The position numbers and the translations under genes were made by a program. A stretch of 64,000 bases of DNA from RGIG7213 sp045540335 (GTDB lineage: Bacteria; Bacillota; Clostridia; Oscillospirales; CAG-272). Below the pieces are notes generated by a model, which was not told where the DNA came from, searched no databases, and saw only the letters and a program-made list of their open reading frames with translations. Below, one piece after another: positions 15,229 to 25,300 of this stretch. The DNA is taken from contig JAZQHC010000037.1 of assembly GCA_045540335.1 (NCBI GenBank), forward strand, positions 5,607 through 69,606, in the 5' to 3' direction. Positions within the stretch are counted from its first letter, which is position 1, and every line of letters starts with the position of its first letter.

Positions 15229-15306
15229 TATAAATCAAAATTCAGTTATGTTGTAAATACCGAATTTGTATATGATGATTTATAAAGATTAAAGGAGAGC
15301 ATATAG

Positions 15307-16404
15307 ATGAAGTTAGGTATCGTAGGTCTTCCAAACGTGGGAAAAAGCACGCTTTTCAATGCTATCACAAAAGCAGGGGCAGAATGCGCAAATTACCCGT
15401 TCTGTACGATAGAACCGAACGTGGGCGTTGTTCCCGTGCCTGATTATAGATTGGATGTTTTGGCAGAAATGTATTCCCCGCAAAAATATACGCCCGCAGT
15501 AATCGAATTCGTAGATATTGCAGGGCTTGTAAAGGGTGCATCACACGGCGAGGGGCTGGGAAATAAGTTTTTGTCCCACATTCGCGAGGTTGATGCCGTT
15601 GTTCACGTGGTAAGGTGCTTTGAAAACGAAAACATCATTCATGTGGAAGGCGACGTTGACGCTATACGCGATGTTGAAACTATAAATACAGAGCTTATAC
15701 TGTCTGATATGGAGATAGTTCAAAAAAGAATAGACAAAGATGAAAAGCTTCTTAAAGCAGACAAGTCTATTTTACCTGAAATAGAATTTTTAAAACGCCT
15801 TGCCAAACATTTTGACGAGGGTAAAACCGCCCGTTGCATTGAAATGGACGAGGATGAAAGGCAAATACTTGCAACACTTCCGCTTCTTTCTGCCAAGCCC
15901 GTTATATACGCGGCAAACGTATCGGAGGATGAAGTTTCGGGCGAGCCTATCGGTAATAAAAACTACGATGCTTTGAAGGCGTATGCCGAGGCGGAAGGTT
16001 CGGAAATAATACCCGTTTGTGCTTCGCTTGAATTTGAAATAGCCGCCCTTGACGAGGAAGAGGCAAAGGCCTTCCTTGAAGAGCTTGGTATGGGCCAAAG
16101 CGGGTTAGACAGGCTTATTAAAGCAAGCTATAAATTGCTTGGTCTTATCAGCTTCTTAACGGCAGGCCCGCAAGAGGTACGCGCGTGGACGATAAAGCAG
16201 GGCACTAAAGCTCCGGGTGCTGCAGGAAAGATACACTCTGATTTTGAACGCGGCTTTATCCGTGCAGAGATAATCGGGTTTGATGAATTGGTTGCCTGCG
16301 GAAAGAATATGACGGCCGCAAGAGAAAAGGGTCTTATCCGAAGCGAGGGTAAAGAATACGTTATGCGCGACGGCGACGTTACCCTGTTCAGATTTAACGT
16401 TTGA
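15307..16404 (+). CDS. ychF: Redox-regulated ATPase/GTPase YchF (Obg-like)
   Basis: YchF is a universal ribosome-associated P-loop NTPase of the Obg family. The 365-residue protein has Walker A GLPNVGKSTLFNA (residues 6-18), NYPFCTIEPNVG (switch I), DIAGLVKGASHGEGLGNKFL (Walker B and switch II), a coiled-coil insertion, NVSEDE in the place of the NKxD motif, and a C-terminal TGS-like domain with EVRAWTIKQGTKAPGAAGKIH. AAAGGAGAG precedes the start. Length and order are normal for the family. It is transcribed alone and ends at a strong hairpin. Confidence 0.95.
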   Translation: MKLGIVGLPNVGKSTLFNAITKAGAECANYPFCTIEPNVGVVPVPDYRLDVLAEMYSPQKYTPAVIEFVDIAGLVKGASHGEGLGNKFLSHIREVDAVVHVVRCFENENIIHVEGDVDAIRDVETINTELILSDMEIVQKRIDKDEKLLKADKSILPEIEFLKRLAKHFDEGKTARCIEMDEDERQILATLPLLSAKPVIYAANVSEDEVSGEPIGNKNYDALKAYAEAEGSEIIPVCASLEFEIAALDEEEAKAFLEELGMGQSGLDRLIKASYKLLGLISFLTAGPQEVRAWTIKQGTKAPGAAGKIHSDFERGFIRAEIIGFDELVACGKNMTAAREKGLIRSEGKEYVMRDGDVTLFRFNV

Positions 16405-16425
16405 TATAAAGCAAGAAACGAAAAT

Positions 16426-16463
16426 AAAAAACGGCAAGTTTCTTTCGGAACTTGCCGTTTTTT
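16426..16463. terminator. Bidirectional terminator between ychF and tRNA-Thr
   Basis: Arms 16426-16440 and 16449-16463 (core ACGGCAAGTT / AACTTGCCGT) with an 8-base loop, A run on one side and T run on the other. It touches the tRNA 3' end and can terminate that transcript too. Confidence 0.85.
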
Positions 16464-16538
16464 GGAGCTGCTAGACAGAGTCGAACTGTCGACCTCATCC
16501 TTACCAAGGATGTGCTCTGCCAGCTGAGCCATAGCAGC
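16463..16538 (-). tRNA. tRNA-Thr (anticodon GGT)
   Basis: A full 76-base cloverleaf on the minus strand: acceptor stem GCTGCTA / TAGCAGC, discriminator T with encoded CCA, anticodon stem CATCC / GGATG holding loop TTGGTAA with anticodon GGT, and a T arm containing GTTCGAC. It reads ACC and ACT. Confidence 0.95.
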
Positions 16539-16549
16539 ACAACACTTGT

Positions 16550-16578
16550 ATATTATCAAAAAAAAGGTGATTTGTCAA
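16550..16578 (-). promoter_or_regulatory. Promoter of tRNA-Thr
   Basis: Minus-strand TTGACA (16573-16578), a 17-base spacer and TAATAT (16550-16555), just upstream of the tRNA 5' end. Confidence 0.75.
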
Positions 16579-16614
16579 GTGTTTTTGCGAAAAAAATAAT
16601 ATTTGGGGTGCAAA

Positions 16615-17574
16615 ATGATAAAACAAGCAAAATGGGCGTTTATCGGCTGCGGTTGGGCAGGCGGCGATATGGCGGAAATATTTGCAAGATCGAATCGAAA
16701 AATATTTGCCGTTTACAGCCGTACGTATGAAAAAGCGTGCGACTTTGCAAAAAAATACAACATCGAAAAGGTGTATAAAACGGCAGAGGAGTTATATTCA
16801 GATAACGATATAAACTGCGTTTATATAGCTACACCGCACAGCAACCACGCGGAATTTATTGAAAAGTGCGTTAACAGCGGAAAAAATGTGCTTTGCGAAA
16901 AGGCAATAACCGTTAATCACACCCAATTATCGCGTATAAACCGTTTAGCAAGCGAAAAAGGCGTTACCGTTGCCGAGGGAATGACGGTTTATAATATGCC
17001 TTTACACCGTGCCTTATCGAAGCGTGTTTTAAGCGGCGAATTCGGAAAGGTAAATCTTATACAGGTAAATTTCGGCAGTACGAAAAAATACGATCCGAAC
17101 AACAGATTTTATAGTAAAAGCTGTGCAGGCGGTGCTATGCTTGATATAGGCGTTTACGCCCTTGCACTTGAAAGAATGTACAGCAGCTGCCGCGTTGAAA
17201 GCGTATCTTCAAGCGCGGTTTTTACAGAAAGCGGCGTAGATGAAGGCTTCGGTGCGGTAATAAACAGAAAAAACGGGCAGATAAGCACTTTAACGGTGTC
17301 TTTAAATTCAAAGCTGCCGAAGCGCGCAGTTATATCCTGCGCAGATGCGTATATAGAAATATACGATTATCCGAGATGCGACAAAGCAGAGATAGTGTAT
17401 CTGAATAAAGAAAAGGAAATATTCCAAATCGGAAACACGAAAGACGCACTTCTTTATGAAATAGAAAATTTTGAAAACAACTGCGATATGCTTCAGAACC
17501 ATACGTACGACGTTATGCAAATCGCCACGGAAATGCGTAAACATTGGGGGCTTGTGTATCCTTTTGAGGATTAA
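16615..17574 (+). CDS. Gfo/Idh/MocA family oxidoreductase
   Basis: A 319-residue NAD(P)-dependent sugar or polyol dehydrogenase-like protein. The Rossmann motif FIGCGWAGGDMAEIFA is at about residues 8-23, followed by YIATPHSNHAEF and the family lysine in CEKAITVN (about residue 95), then the C-terminal sheet domain beginning at NLIQVNFG with GGAMLDIGVY. The ATG at 16615 was chosen over a TTG twelve bases earlier because GGGGTG lies seven bases before it. Substrate cannot be inferred. Its stop overlaps the 3' end of convergent sigE by four bases. Confidence 0.82.
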   Translation: MIKQAKWAFIGCGWAGGDMAEIFARSNRKIFAVYSRTYEKACDFAKKYNIEKVYKTAEELYSDNDINCVYIATPHSNHAEFIEKCVNSGKNVLCEKAITVNHTQLSRINRLASEKGVTVAEGMTVYNMPLHRALSKRVLSGEFGKVNLIQVNFGSTKKYDPNNRFYSKSCAGGAMLDIGVYALALERMYSSCRVESVSSSAVFTESGVDEGFGAVINRKNGQISTLTVSLNSKLPKRAVISCADAYIEIYDYPRCDKAEIVYLNKEKEIFQIGNTKDALLYEIENFENNCDMLQNHTYDVMQIATEMRKHWGLVYPFED

Positions 17575-18269
17575 AGCTTGCTTTCTATTTCGTTTTTTAA
17601 CCGTTTGATTATCTTTTTTTCAAGCCGCGAGATGTAAGATTGGGATATACCAAGTGCATCTGCGGTTTCTTTTTGCGTTAATTCACGCTTGCCGTCAAGC
17701 CCGAAGCGCAGGCTGATTATTTGCCTTTCACGCGGGTCTAAACCGTTTACTATTCGGTTTATCATACGGCGTTCTTCGTCTTGCTCGATATCGTGCGATA
17801 CTGTATCTGAATCGCTTCCGATAACGTCGCATATAAGAAGCTCGTTTCCGTCGTAGTCAACGTTAAGGGGCTCGTCAAGCGACATTTCGTTTTTTAAATA
17901 GCTGTTTTTTCTTATGTACATCAATATTTCGTTTTCTATACAGCGCGATGAATACGTTGCTAATTTTATGTTTTTGTCGGGATCGTACGTGTTTATGGAC
18001 TTTATCAATCCGATAGTGCCTATCGATATAAGATCCTCTATGCCGATGCCCGTGCTTTCAAATTTTTTTGCAATATATACTACAAGCCGCAGATTTCTTT
18101 CTACAAGTATTTTTCTTGCACAAGGGTCTTCCTTTAACCGTTCCATTACAGATGCTTCTTCTTCCGGTGTGAGGGGCGGCGGCAGCGTTTGCGAGCCGTT
18201 TATATAAAAAACGGTATTATCTTCCACCTTTAAGCCGAATATTTTTTTAATTATTTTTTTTAACAGCAT
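17571..18269 (-). CDS. sigE: Sporulation sigma factor SigE
   Basis: SigE directs early mother-cell gene expression after asymmetric division. The 232-residue protein begins with an amphipathic Lys-rich pro-sequence (about 27 residues, before NGSQTLPPPLTPEEE), the part removed by SpoIIGA in known systems. Region 2 shows RNLRLVVYIAKKFESTGIGIEDLISIGTIGLIKSINTYDP and region 4 has PRERQIISLRFGLDG then the helix-turn-helix QKETADALGISQSYISRLEKKI. Its gene starts 16 bases after spoIIGA ends, the conserved spoIIG order. The usual third neighbour in Clostridia, sigG, is not present. Confidence 0.93.
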   Translation of the reverse strand: MLLKKIIKKIFGLKVEDNTVFYINGSQTLPPPLTPEEEASVMERLKEDPCARKILVERNLRLVVYIAKKFESTGIGIEDLISIGTIGLIKSINTYDPDKNIKLATYSSRCIENEILMYIRKNSYLKNEMSLDEPLNVDYDGNELLICDVIGSDSDTVSHDIEQDEERRMINRIVNGLDPRERQIISLRFGLDGKRELTQKETADALGISQSYISRLEKKIIKRLKNEIESKL

Positions 18270-18285
18270 ATTATTTTCCTTTCTT

Positions 18286-19125
18286 CTATTCGCAAATGTT
18301 TAACGGGGCAACACCTTCAAACCCCGAAAAATCTGTTTTTTCTCCTGCGGCTATCACTGCGCGTACGTTTATTTGCCCGCTTGACGTTTTTACCGATACG
18401 TTATCCGGCAAAATGCCCGTAAGCACACCGTTTCCCGATGCGGTGGAAATCGGAATATAGCGAAGCTTTGCCAAAACGTCTTTTTGCAAAAGTATGTCTT
18501 CAAATTTGCAGCCGATCAGTTGCTCTATTACGTGCGGCGGCACGACTACGACGGGCGCACCGCTTAACGGTTCAACCAACAGATTTCCGCTATCGGCAAG
18601 AACGCGTATTTTGCAAGATCTTTGCCCAAGCACTGCCGTAATATCGGCGTGCTTTACTGAGGTGCTTTTTAAAAAGATCCTGCCTGTTATGTATGAAAGC
18701 AAAAGACAAGCCGAAACCACAAGCACGAATACCCAAACGGGTATTTTTTTTTCGCTTGAAAAATCGGTGTTTATATTTACGTTGTAAAAAAGCTTATCCA
18801 AAAAAGAATAGCTTGATGTAACCGCACCGCCGCACAGTAAAGAAACGCCGTAAAATATTATGCAAAGCTTGATATATCTTTTTTTCGATTTTGGATATGC
18901 AATAAAGCACATTAAAAGATATACAGCAATATTCAAAAGCAAAACGACGGTATTGCTTTTTATAAAAAGCGCAAAAACACCGTATATACCGCCAAGTAAA
19001 GATGCAATGCATAAAAGATGGCGTTTTGCCTGCAAATGAAGCAGTTTTCCGCTTATATAAAGCGAAATAAGATCCATTGAAAAATTTATAACGAAAAGTA
19101 TATCACCGTAAACCGTTGTTTTCAC
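18286..19125 (-). CDS. spoIIGA: Sporulation sigma-E processing peptidase SpoIIGA
   Basis: A membrane aspartic protease that activates pro-SigE. From a GTG at 19125 behind AAGGAGGG the product is 279 residues. Five hydrophobic segments fill the first 155 residues, then a cytoplasmic protease domain carries the catalytic motif ADSGN (about residues 176-180) and APVVVVPP. The longer reading frame to 19191 lacks a ribosome site. It is followed directly by its substrate gene sigE and is transcribed divergently from the giant glucan synthase gene. Confidence 0.9.
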   Translation of the reverse strand: MKTTVYGDILFVINFSMDLISLYISGKLLHLQAKRHLLCIASLLGGIYGVFALFIKSNTVVLLLNIAVYLLMCFIAYPKSKKRYIKLCIIFYGVSLLCGGAVTSSYSFLDKLFYNVNINTDFSSEKKIPVWVFVLVVSACLLLSYITGRIFLKSTSVKHADITAVLGQRSCKIRVLADSGNLLVEPLSGAPVVVVPPHVIEQLIGCKFEDILLQKDVLAKLRYIPISTASGNGVLTGILPDNVSVKTSSGQINVRAVIAAGEKTDFSGFEGVAPLNICE

Positions 19126-19146
19126 CTTATCCCTCCTTGCAGATAA

Positions 19147-19180
19147 ATTATATATCGAACGGGTTGATTTTTTTGTCATA
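19147..19180 (-). promoter_or_regulatory. spoIIG promoter with candidate Spo0A box
   Basis: A minus-strand TATAAT lies at 19147-19152 with no acceptable -35 at 17 bases. The sequence TTTGTCATA (plus strand, 19172-19180) matches the Spo0A box TTTGTCGAA at 7 of 9 positions and lies about 20 bases upstream of the -10. A -10 with an unusually distant -35 covered by 0A boxes is how spoIIG is activated in Bacillus. This is an inference from one box. Confidence 0.45.
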
Positions 19181-19255
19181 CCGTGGAGCAATCTAAAATT
19201 TAACTTTTAGGTTATATCTGCAGAAAATTTGAAAAACAGCACTATTCAGAAGCTT

Positions 19256-19285
19256 TTGTATAAAAATCACATTAAAGGATATAAT
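19256..19285 (+). promoter_or_regulatory. Probable promoter of the glucan synthase-like gene
   Basis: TTGTAT (19256-19261), an 18-base spacer and TATAAT (19280-19285). The -35 box is weak. Confidence 0.5.
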
Positions 19286-19321
19286 TTCATTATCACAATA
19301 AGTATGCAAAGGGTACGATCT

Positions 19322-22300
19322 ATGAAAAAAGGGCAGTTGTTAAAGGGGATAAAAAAAAGCCTTGCGCGCGCAGGTGATATGCGCTGTTCGGAAATAGCAA
19401 TAAGGGAAAACTATTATTTATTGGCGCAAAAAGGAAAATACGCCTATAATCAGATAGCGCACAGTAAAGAAAAATGCTATGAACACGTTTTGGATATATT
19501 GTTTATTCTTCAAAGATATCATTTTGATATATCGCAAGATGAGCTGTTCAAAGAGGTAAAGCCGCTTAAATTAAGCGATGGGGAATTAAAGCATCTGTAT
19601 GAAATAATAGTATATTGCTGCCTTTTTTCCTTGGGCGAAAACAAAAATAACGACAAAATAATAAATTTTATAAGGCGTGCAGGCTTTTATGATTATAAAC
19701 GCTTTTACCGTCTGTTAAGCGAGCTGGAAAAGGTGCTTTTGCTTAATCACGATTATAAAATAAGCGATGAAGAAACACGTCAGTTGTATGTTTTCGCTTT
19801 AAAAAAGTACGCAAAAAAACATAAAATGCCGATTTTGAAGGCTGCCGCAAAGGTATCCGAAGGCGGTATATCGCAAGTATTGTTCGAAAAACCGCACCCG
19901 ATAGCAGAAAAACTGTATTTTGCGGTTATTTTTTCTTTTTTTGCCTTTTTGGCTTTATCCGAGGCTTTCGTAATATTTTTTCCGTTTTCTTTTTCGGCGA
20001 TTTTGCCCTTTTTGCTTTCACTTGTTCCTATTTACGAATGCTCTGTATATCTTACCAATTATTCTTATTCAAAGCTGTTTTACCCGCGCGTAAAGCCTGC
20101 GTTAAACGTAAACGATATACCGAAGGAAGTCAAAACGCTTGCAGTAATTACTTCATTGTTAAACGGCAACGATACCGACGTTTTTGAAAAAATCGAACAG
20201 TACTACGTAAGCAATAAATACGACGGGCTAATGTGCGGTATTCTTGCCGATTTGCCCGACAGCGACCTTCCCGAAGAGCAGAATGACCTTAATATCCTGA
20301 AAAACGCCGAAATGGCAATAGACCGCTTGTGCGAAAAATACGGCGATATCTTCTTTTTGTTTTGGCGAAAAAGAGAATATTGCCCAACAGAGGGTAAGTT
20401 TATTGCCCCCGAAAGAAAGCGTCTTGCCGTGGGGCAGCTATGCAGTCTGCTTTATACCGGAAAGGGAAATATCGAGGTATATGGAAGCCAAAATCTGCTT
20501 TTCGGCACGAAATATCTTATAACGCTTGATTCCGACACCGTATTGCCCCCCGGTACGGCAATAAGAATGACAGCCGTGGCAGAGCATCCGCTTAACCGCC
20601 CCAAAATAGACGAATCTGCACGAAAGGTTGTAAAGGGGCACGGTATATTGCAGCCTGCGGTAGATACGCTGATATCGTCTGCGGCAAAAACTCCGTTTTC
20701 GCTTATTTCTTCAGGCAACGGCGGCGTTCAATCGTATAGATCTGCAAGATTTGACGTATATGAAGAAATATTCGGCAAAGGAATATTTTGCGGAAAAGGC
20801 ATAATAAACTGCGAGGCGTTTTGTAAAACCGCAATCGATATCTTCCCGTGCGAAAAAATTCTTTCGCACGACGTTGTCGAGGGGTGCTTTTTAAACTCAG
20901 GTATGATACCGAATATTGCCCTGTACGATTCTACCCCGTCAAATGCGAATGCATATTATAAACGATCAGACAGGTGGATCAGGGGCGATCTTCAAACGTA
21001 CGCTGTTTTTAAAGGAAAATACGTAAAAACAAAAAACGGAAAAGTAAAAAATCCGCTATCCGCCTTTGATAAATACAAATTGTTTGATAATCTTCGCCGC
21101 GATATTACCCCCGCATTTGCTGTATCCGCAATGATAGCAGGTGCTTTTTGTAAAAGATACGTATGTGTTTCCGTAGCGTTTTTTTCTTTGTTTTACGTTA
21201 TTATCCCTGCCTTTGTTTCGTTTTTGGAATGTGTAATTTCGGGTGCTTTCGGCGTTAAAAGAAAATTCTATTCTTTTGCCGTTTCGGATTTTTGGTACGC
21301 TTTTTTGTATTTAATGTGGAAGATATCTGCTGTTGCACACGATGGGTACGTTGGCGCAAAGGCTGCTGTTACATCTTTATGGCGCTTGAATATCAGCGGT
21401 AAAAATCTGCTTGCATGGGTAAGTGCATCACAAGCGGAAAAAACGTTAAAGGGCAGTCTTGGCATATATCTGCTTAAAGGCGCATTTTCGGTTTTGTGCG
21501 GCTTTTGCTTTTTGTTGTTCGTTCCCTTCGGTATATATCGTGCATCAGGTGTGCTTTTTATTTTAAATCCCTTTGCAATGTACCTTTCTTCAAAGCCGGT
21601 AAAGCAAAAAAGCAAGGCGTGCAGCGAAAACGACCGAAAACAGCTTGCAAAATACGTGCACGATATGTGGCAGTATTTCGAAGACTACGTAAACGATGAA
21701 ACAAATTATCTTCCGCCCGATAACGTTTCGTTTATCGGCGGAGAAAAAATAGCACAGCGTACCTCGCCGACGAATATAGGGCTGTACCTTATGTCTGCCA
21801 TGGGCGCGTATTATTTTGGTATTTTCGGCAAGGAAAAGCTTTACCAAGTTATAGAAAAAACGGTTTTTACCGTTGAAAAAATGAAAAAGTATAAGGGCAA
21901 TTTGTATAACTGGTACGATATAACGAATATCAGTACGTTGAATACGTTTGTTTCTTTCGTAGATAGCGGCAATTTCGTCTGCTGTATGGTGTGCGTTAAA
22001 GAAGGTCTTGAAAAAATATTTTCGCCTAACGATAATCTGGTAAAAAGAATAAACGCCTTAATACTTCAAACCGACCTTGGCTGTATGTACGATGAAGAAG
22101 CGAATATGTTTTATATCGGTACAGACGAGGTGCACGGCGTTACGAAGGGCAACCATTACGACATGTATATGAGTGAGGCAAGAACAAGCGATTTTTACGC
22201 CGCCGCCCATGGAATAACGAAAAACCGACTTTTGTGCAATACTTCAAGAACGGTAATAGGCAAAAACGGATATATGGGGCTTGCCTCGTGGACGGGAACC

Positions 22301-25300
22301 GCGTTTGAATATTTTATGCCCGCTATATTTTTACCCGTTTATAAAAACAGCCTTGTAAGCGAAGCGTTAAGATTTGCTTTTAAACGTCAAAGGGAATACA
22401 GCGTGTGTATAAACGGCATGAAGCCTGTTTACGGCACGTCTGAATCTTGCTTTTTTGAATTTGATTCGGATATGAATTACCAGTACAAGGCGCACGGCGT
22501 ACCGTCTTTGGCACTGAAAAACGGTATGGAAGATGATAAGGTTATCAGCCCGTATTCGTCTTTTCTTATGCTTTGTATGGGAAGTACCCCGTTTGAAAAT
22601 CTTCAAAATCTTGAATTGTACGGCGCATATGGCAAATACGGCTTTTACGAAGCGGTAGATTTTACAAAAAGCAGGGTTAAAAACGGTTATGCGGTGATAA
22701 AATGCTTTATGTCGCACCACATTGGTATGAGTATTGCCGCAGCATGTAATTATGCATTTAACGATATCTTTGTAAGGTGTTTTATATCAAATATATTTAT
22801 AAAAAGCAGCTTGTGCCTTACGGAAGAAAAAATACCGACGGACGCCCCCGTATATAAACGGAAAAACGGTGAAAGCCAAGACGTGATTTACGTAAGCGGA
22901 AGAAAAACGCAAATCCCCGTTATCTCAAACTGTGTTATATCAAATTCCGTATGCCGATACGAGGTTGCCGAAAACGGAAGGGTTGCCCTATATTACGGTG
23001 ATATAGCAATATCATCGCCACACGCAAGCGATGTGTGCGATATTGCCTTCGGGGTTGACGTGTATGAAGAATCAAAGCTGTATCACCTTATGCAAGAAAG
23101 CAAACCCGTGTGCGACGGCTTAAGTGCGGAATTTTATATTGATAACGCAGCATCTGCAAGGCTTACGTTAAGCGGCACTTCAAACGTTTTTTGTATTCAT
23201 ACGGGCGCGGCAAACGGCGGTATAACCGTTATGTATTTTTCACCTGTGTGCGCAAACGAGGAAGAATATTTTTCACACGTGTGCTATTGCAGATTGTTCA
23301 CACAGGTGAAATGCAAAAACGGAATTCTTATATACAAGCGCAAGGGCTTTTATTTTGCCGTGTGCTTAAAATCGGAAAAAGGTATTTGCGAATTTGAATA
23401 CGGTACAAGCGTATCAGAATTGAATGAACACGGCGGAATTAACGAATATTCCATTACCGAATACGGCGCATCATCTGTTGAAAATACAGATTATTTCTGC
23501 CCCGTAGATCCGCTTGTGTTTGTAAAAAGCACATACGCCGATAGCTGTTTTCTTATATCGTGCGGAAAAAGCAGTGAAGAAGCTGAAAACGGTCTTATCG
23601 ACGCACTGCACCGCGAGAATAATACCGCGTATAATAAAACGACGCTTGCAAAGCTGTATGCAACGGTTTTGCAATGCACCTTTCAATCGGAGGATATTTT
23701 GCGCGCCTTGCTTTTCAGACATCCTAAGCAAAGCAAAATGCACGGCAAAGATATGGATATTTTGTGGAAGCACGGTATATCGGGCGATGCACCTATATGC
23801 GTTTGCGACCTAACGAAAGACGATTTGAAAAGCGGATTTCCGCAAAGTGCCCGCACCGCCGTGCTTACGCATAAATCCTTGTTGATAAAGGGTGTGAAAT
23901 ACGATACGGTATTGTTGTATAGCGATAACGGATATGATAACGAAAACCTGAAAAGTATAGAGGCTGCCTTAAAATCCCTCGGTACGTTTGCCCTGCTTGG
24001 GCAGAAAAACGGTATATTTGCGGTTAAATGTGAAAGCTGCGCACAGCGTGAATTTTTCTTTGATATGTCGTTTTATCCGCATGAAGAAAAAAACGAGGTT
24101 CTTCGTGCAGACGTTGTAAAAAGCACCGATACAATGCAAAGCAACGCCGTGTATCGCGTTGGCGAAAGGGGCGTACAGATATATTCAAAGCCGATATTGC
24201 CGTGGAGCTTTGTATATGCAAACGAAGACTTCGGTTTTTTGCTTACTACAAGAACGCTTGGATACACGTGGTTTAAAAATTCCCGTATGGGCAAGATAAC
24301 CGCCTGGAATAACGACCCATGCTGTGAAAACGGCGAAAGAGTGTACCTTATAATACGCGAAAAGGCGTACGACCTTGTACTGCACAGCAGCGAAATATCG
24401 TTTGGATTTGATAAAGCCGTTTACAGCGGTACGGTAGAGGGGGTAAGGTTTTTCCTTTGCGTTTGCTGCGGAGAAAGCGTTAAAAAAATAAACGTACAGC
24501 TAACAAATACGGAAAAGTTTGATATCCCCTGTGAGGTATGCTATAAAGCAGACGTGGTTCTTGGCGAAAAAACGAAAAACTGCGGTATTTTGCACGCAAC
24601 GTCAGACAGTAAGCGTATAACCGTGTACAATACCTTTAACAATATGCAGGAATGCTGTATGTACAGTCCGCAAGGTACTGTATGCTCGTTTAACGGCGGG
24701 CAGTGTGCCGTAAGAAGCCGCGTGAAGGTAATGGCTGACAGCTCTTTGTGTGTCGAGCTTTTTTTAGGGGTTGAAAAAAGCCGTTTTGAAAAATTTACCT
24801 TTGAGCAAACAGCCCGTATTTACAAAAAAACAGTAGATGAATTTGTAAATGCCGTTACCATATGCACCGACGACAGGGACTTTGACGTTATGTTTAATTT
24901 GTTTGCTAAATATCAGGCACTTTATTGCCGCGTATATGCAAGGTGCGGATTTTATCAAACGGGCGGGGCGTACGGATTCCGCGATCAGCTTCAGGATATG
25001 ATCTGTATTATGTACCTGAAAAGCGAATACGCAAGGGAGCATATATTGCGCTGCGCCTGCCACCAATATGAAGAGGGCGACGTAATGCACTGGTGGCACG
25101 TTTTGCCAAACGGAAGCGAAAAGGGCGTAAGAACGCGTTGCTCTGACGATATGCTTTGGCTTGTTTACGTTACGGGTAAATATCTGCGCGTAACGGGTGA
25201 TGATTCCGTCTTGTTTACACCGGTTTTGTATCTCTGCTCTGACATTTTGCGTGATAACGAATACGATAGGTACGAAAGCGCACATCGGTCGGAAATGAAA

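Noticed and set aside
14927..15238. 104-codon N-terminal extension of the HTH membrane protein
   Set aside because: GGAGG is placed for ATG 14926 and a helix-turn-helix starts right after it.
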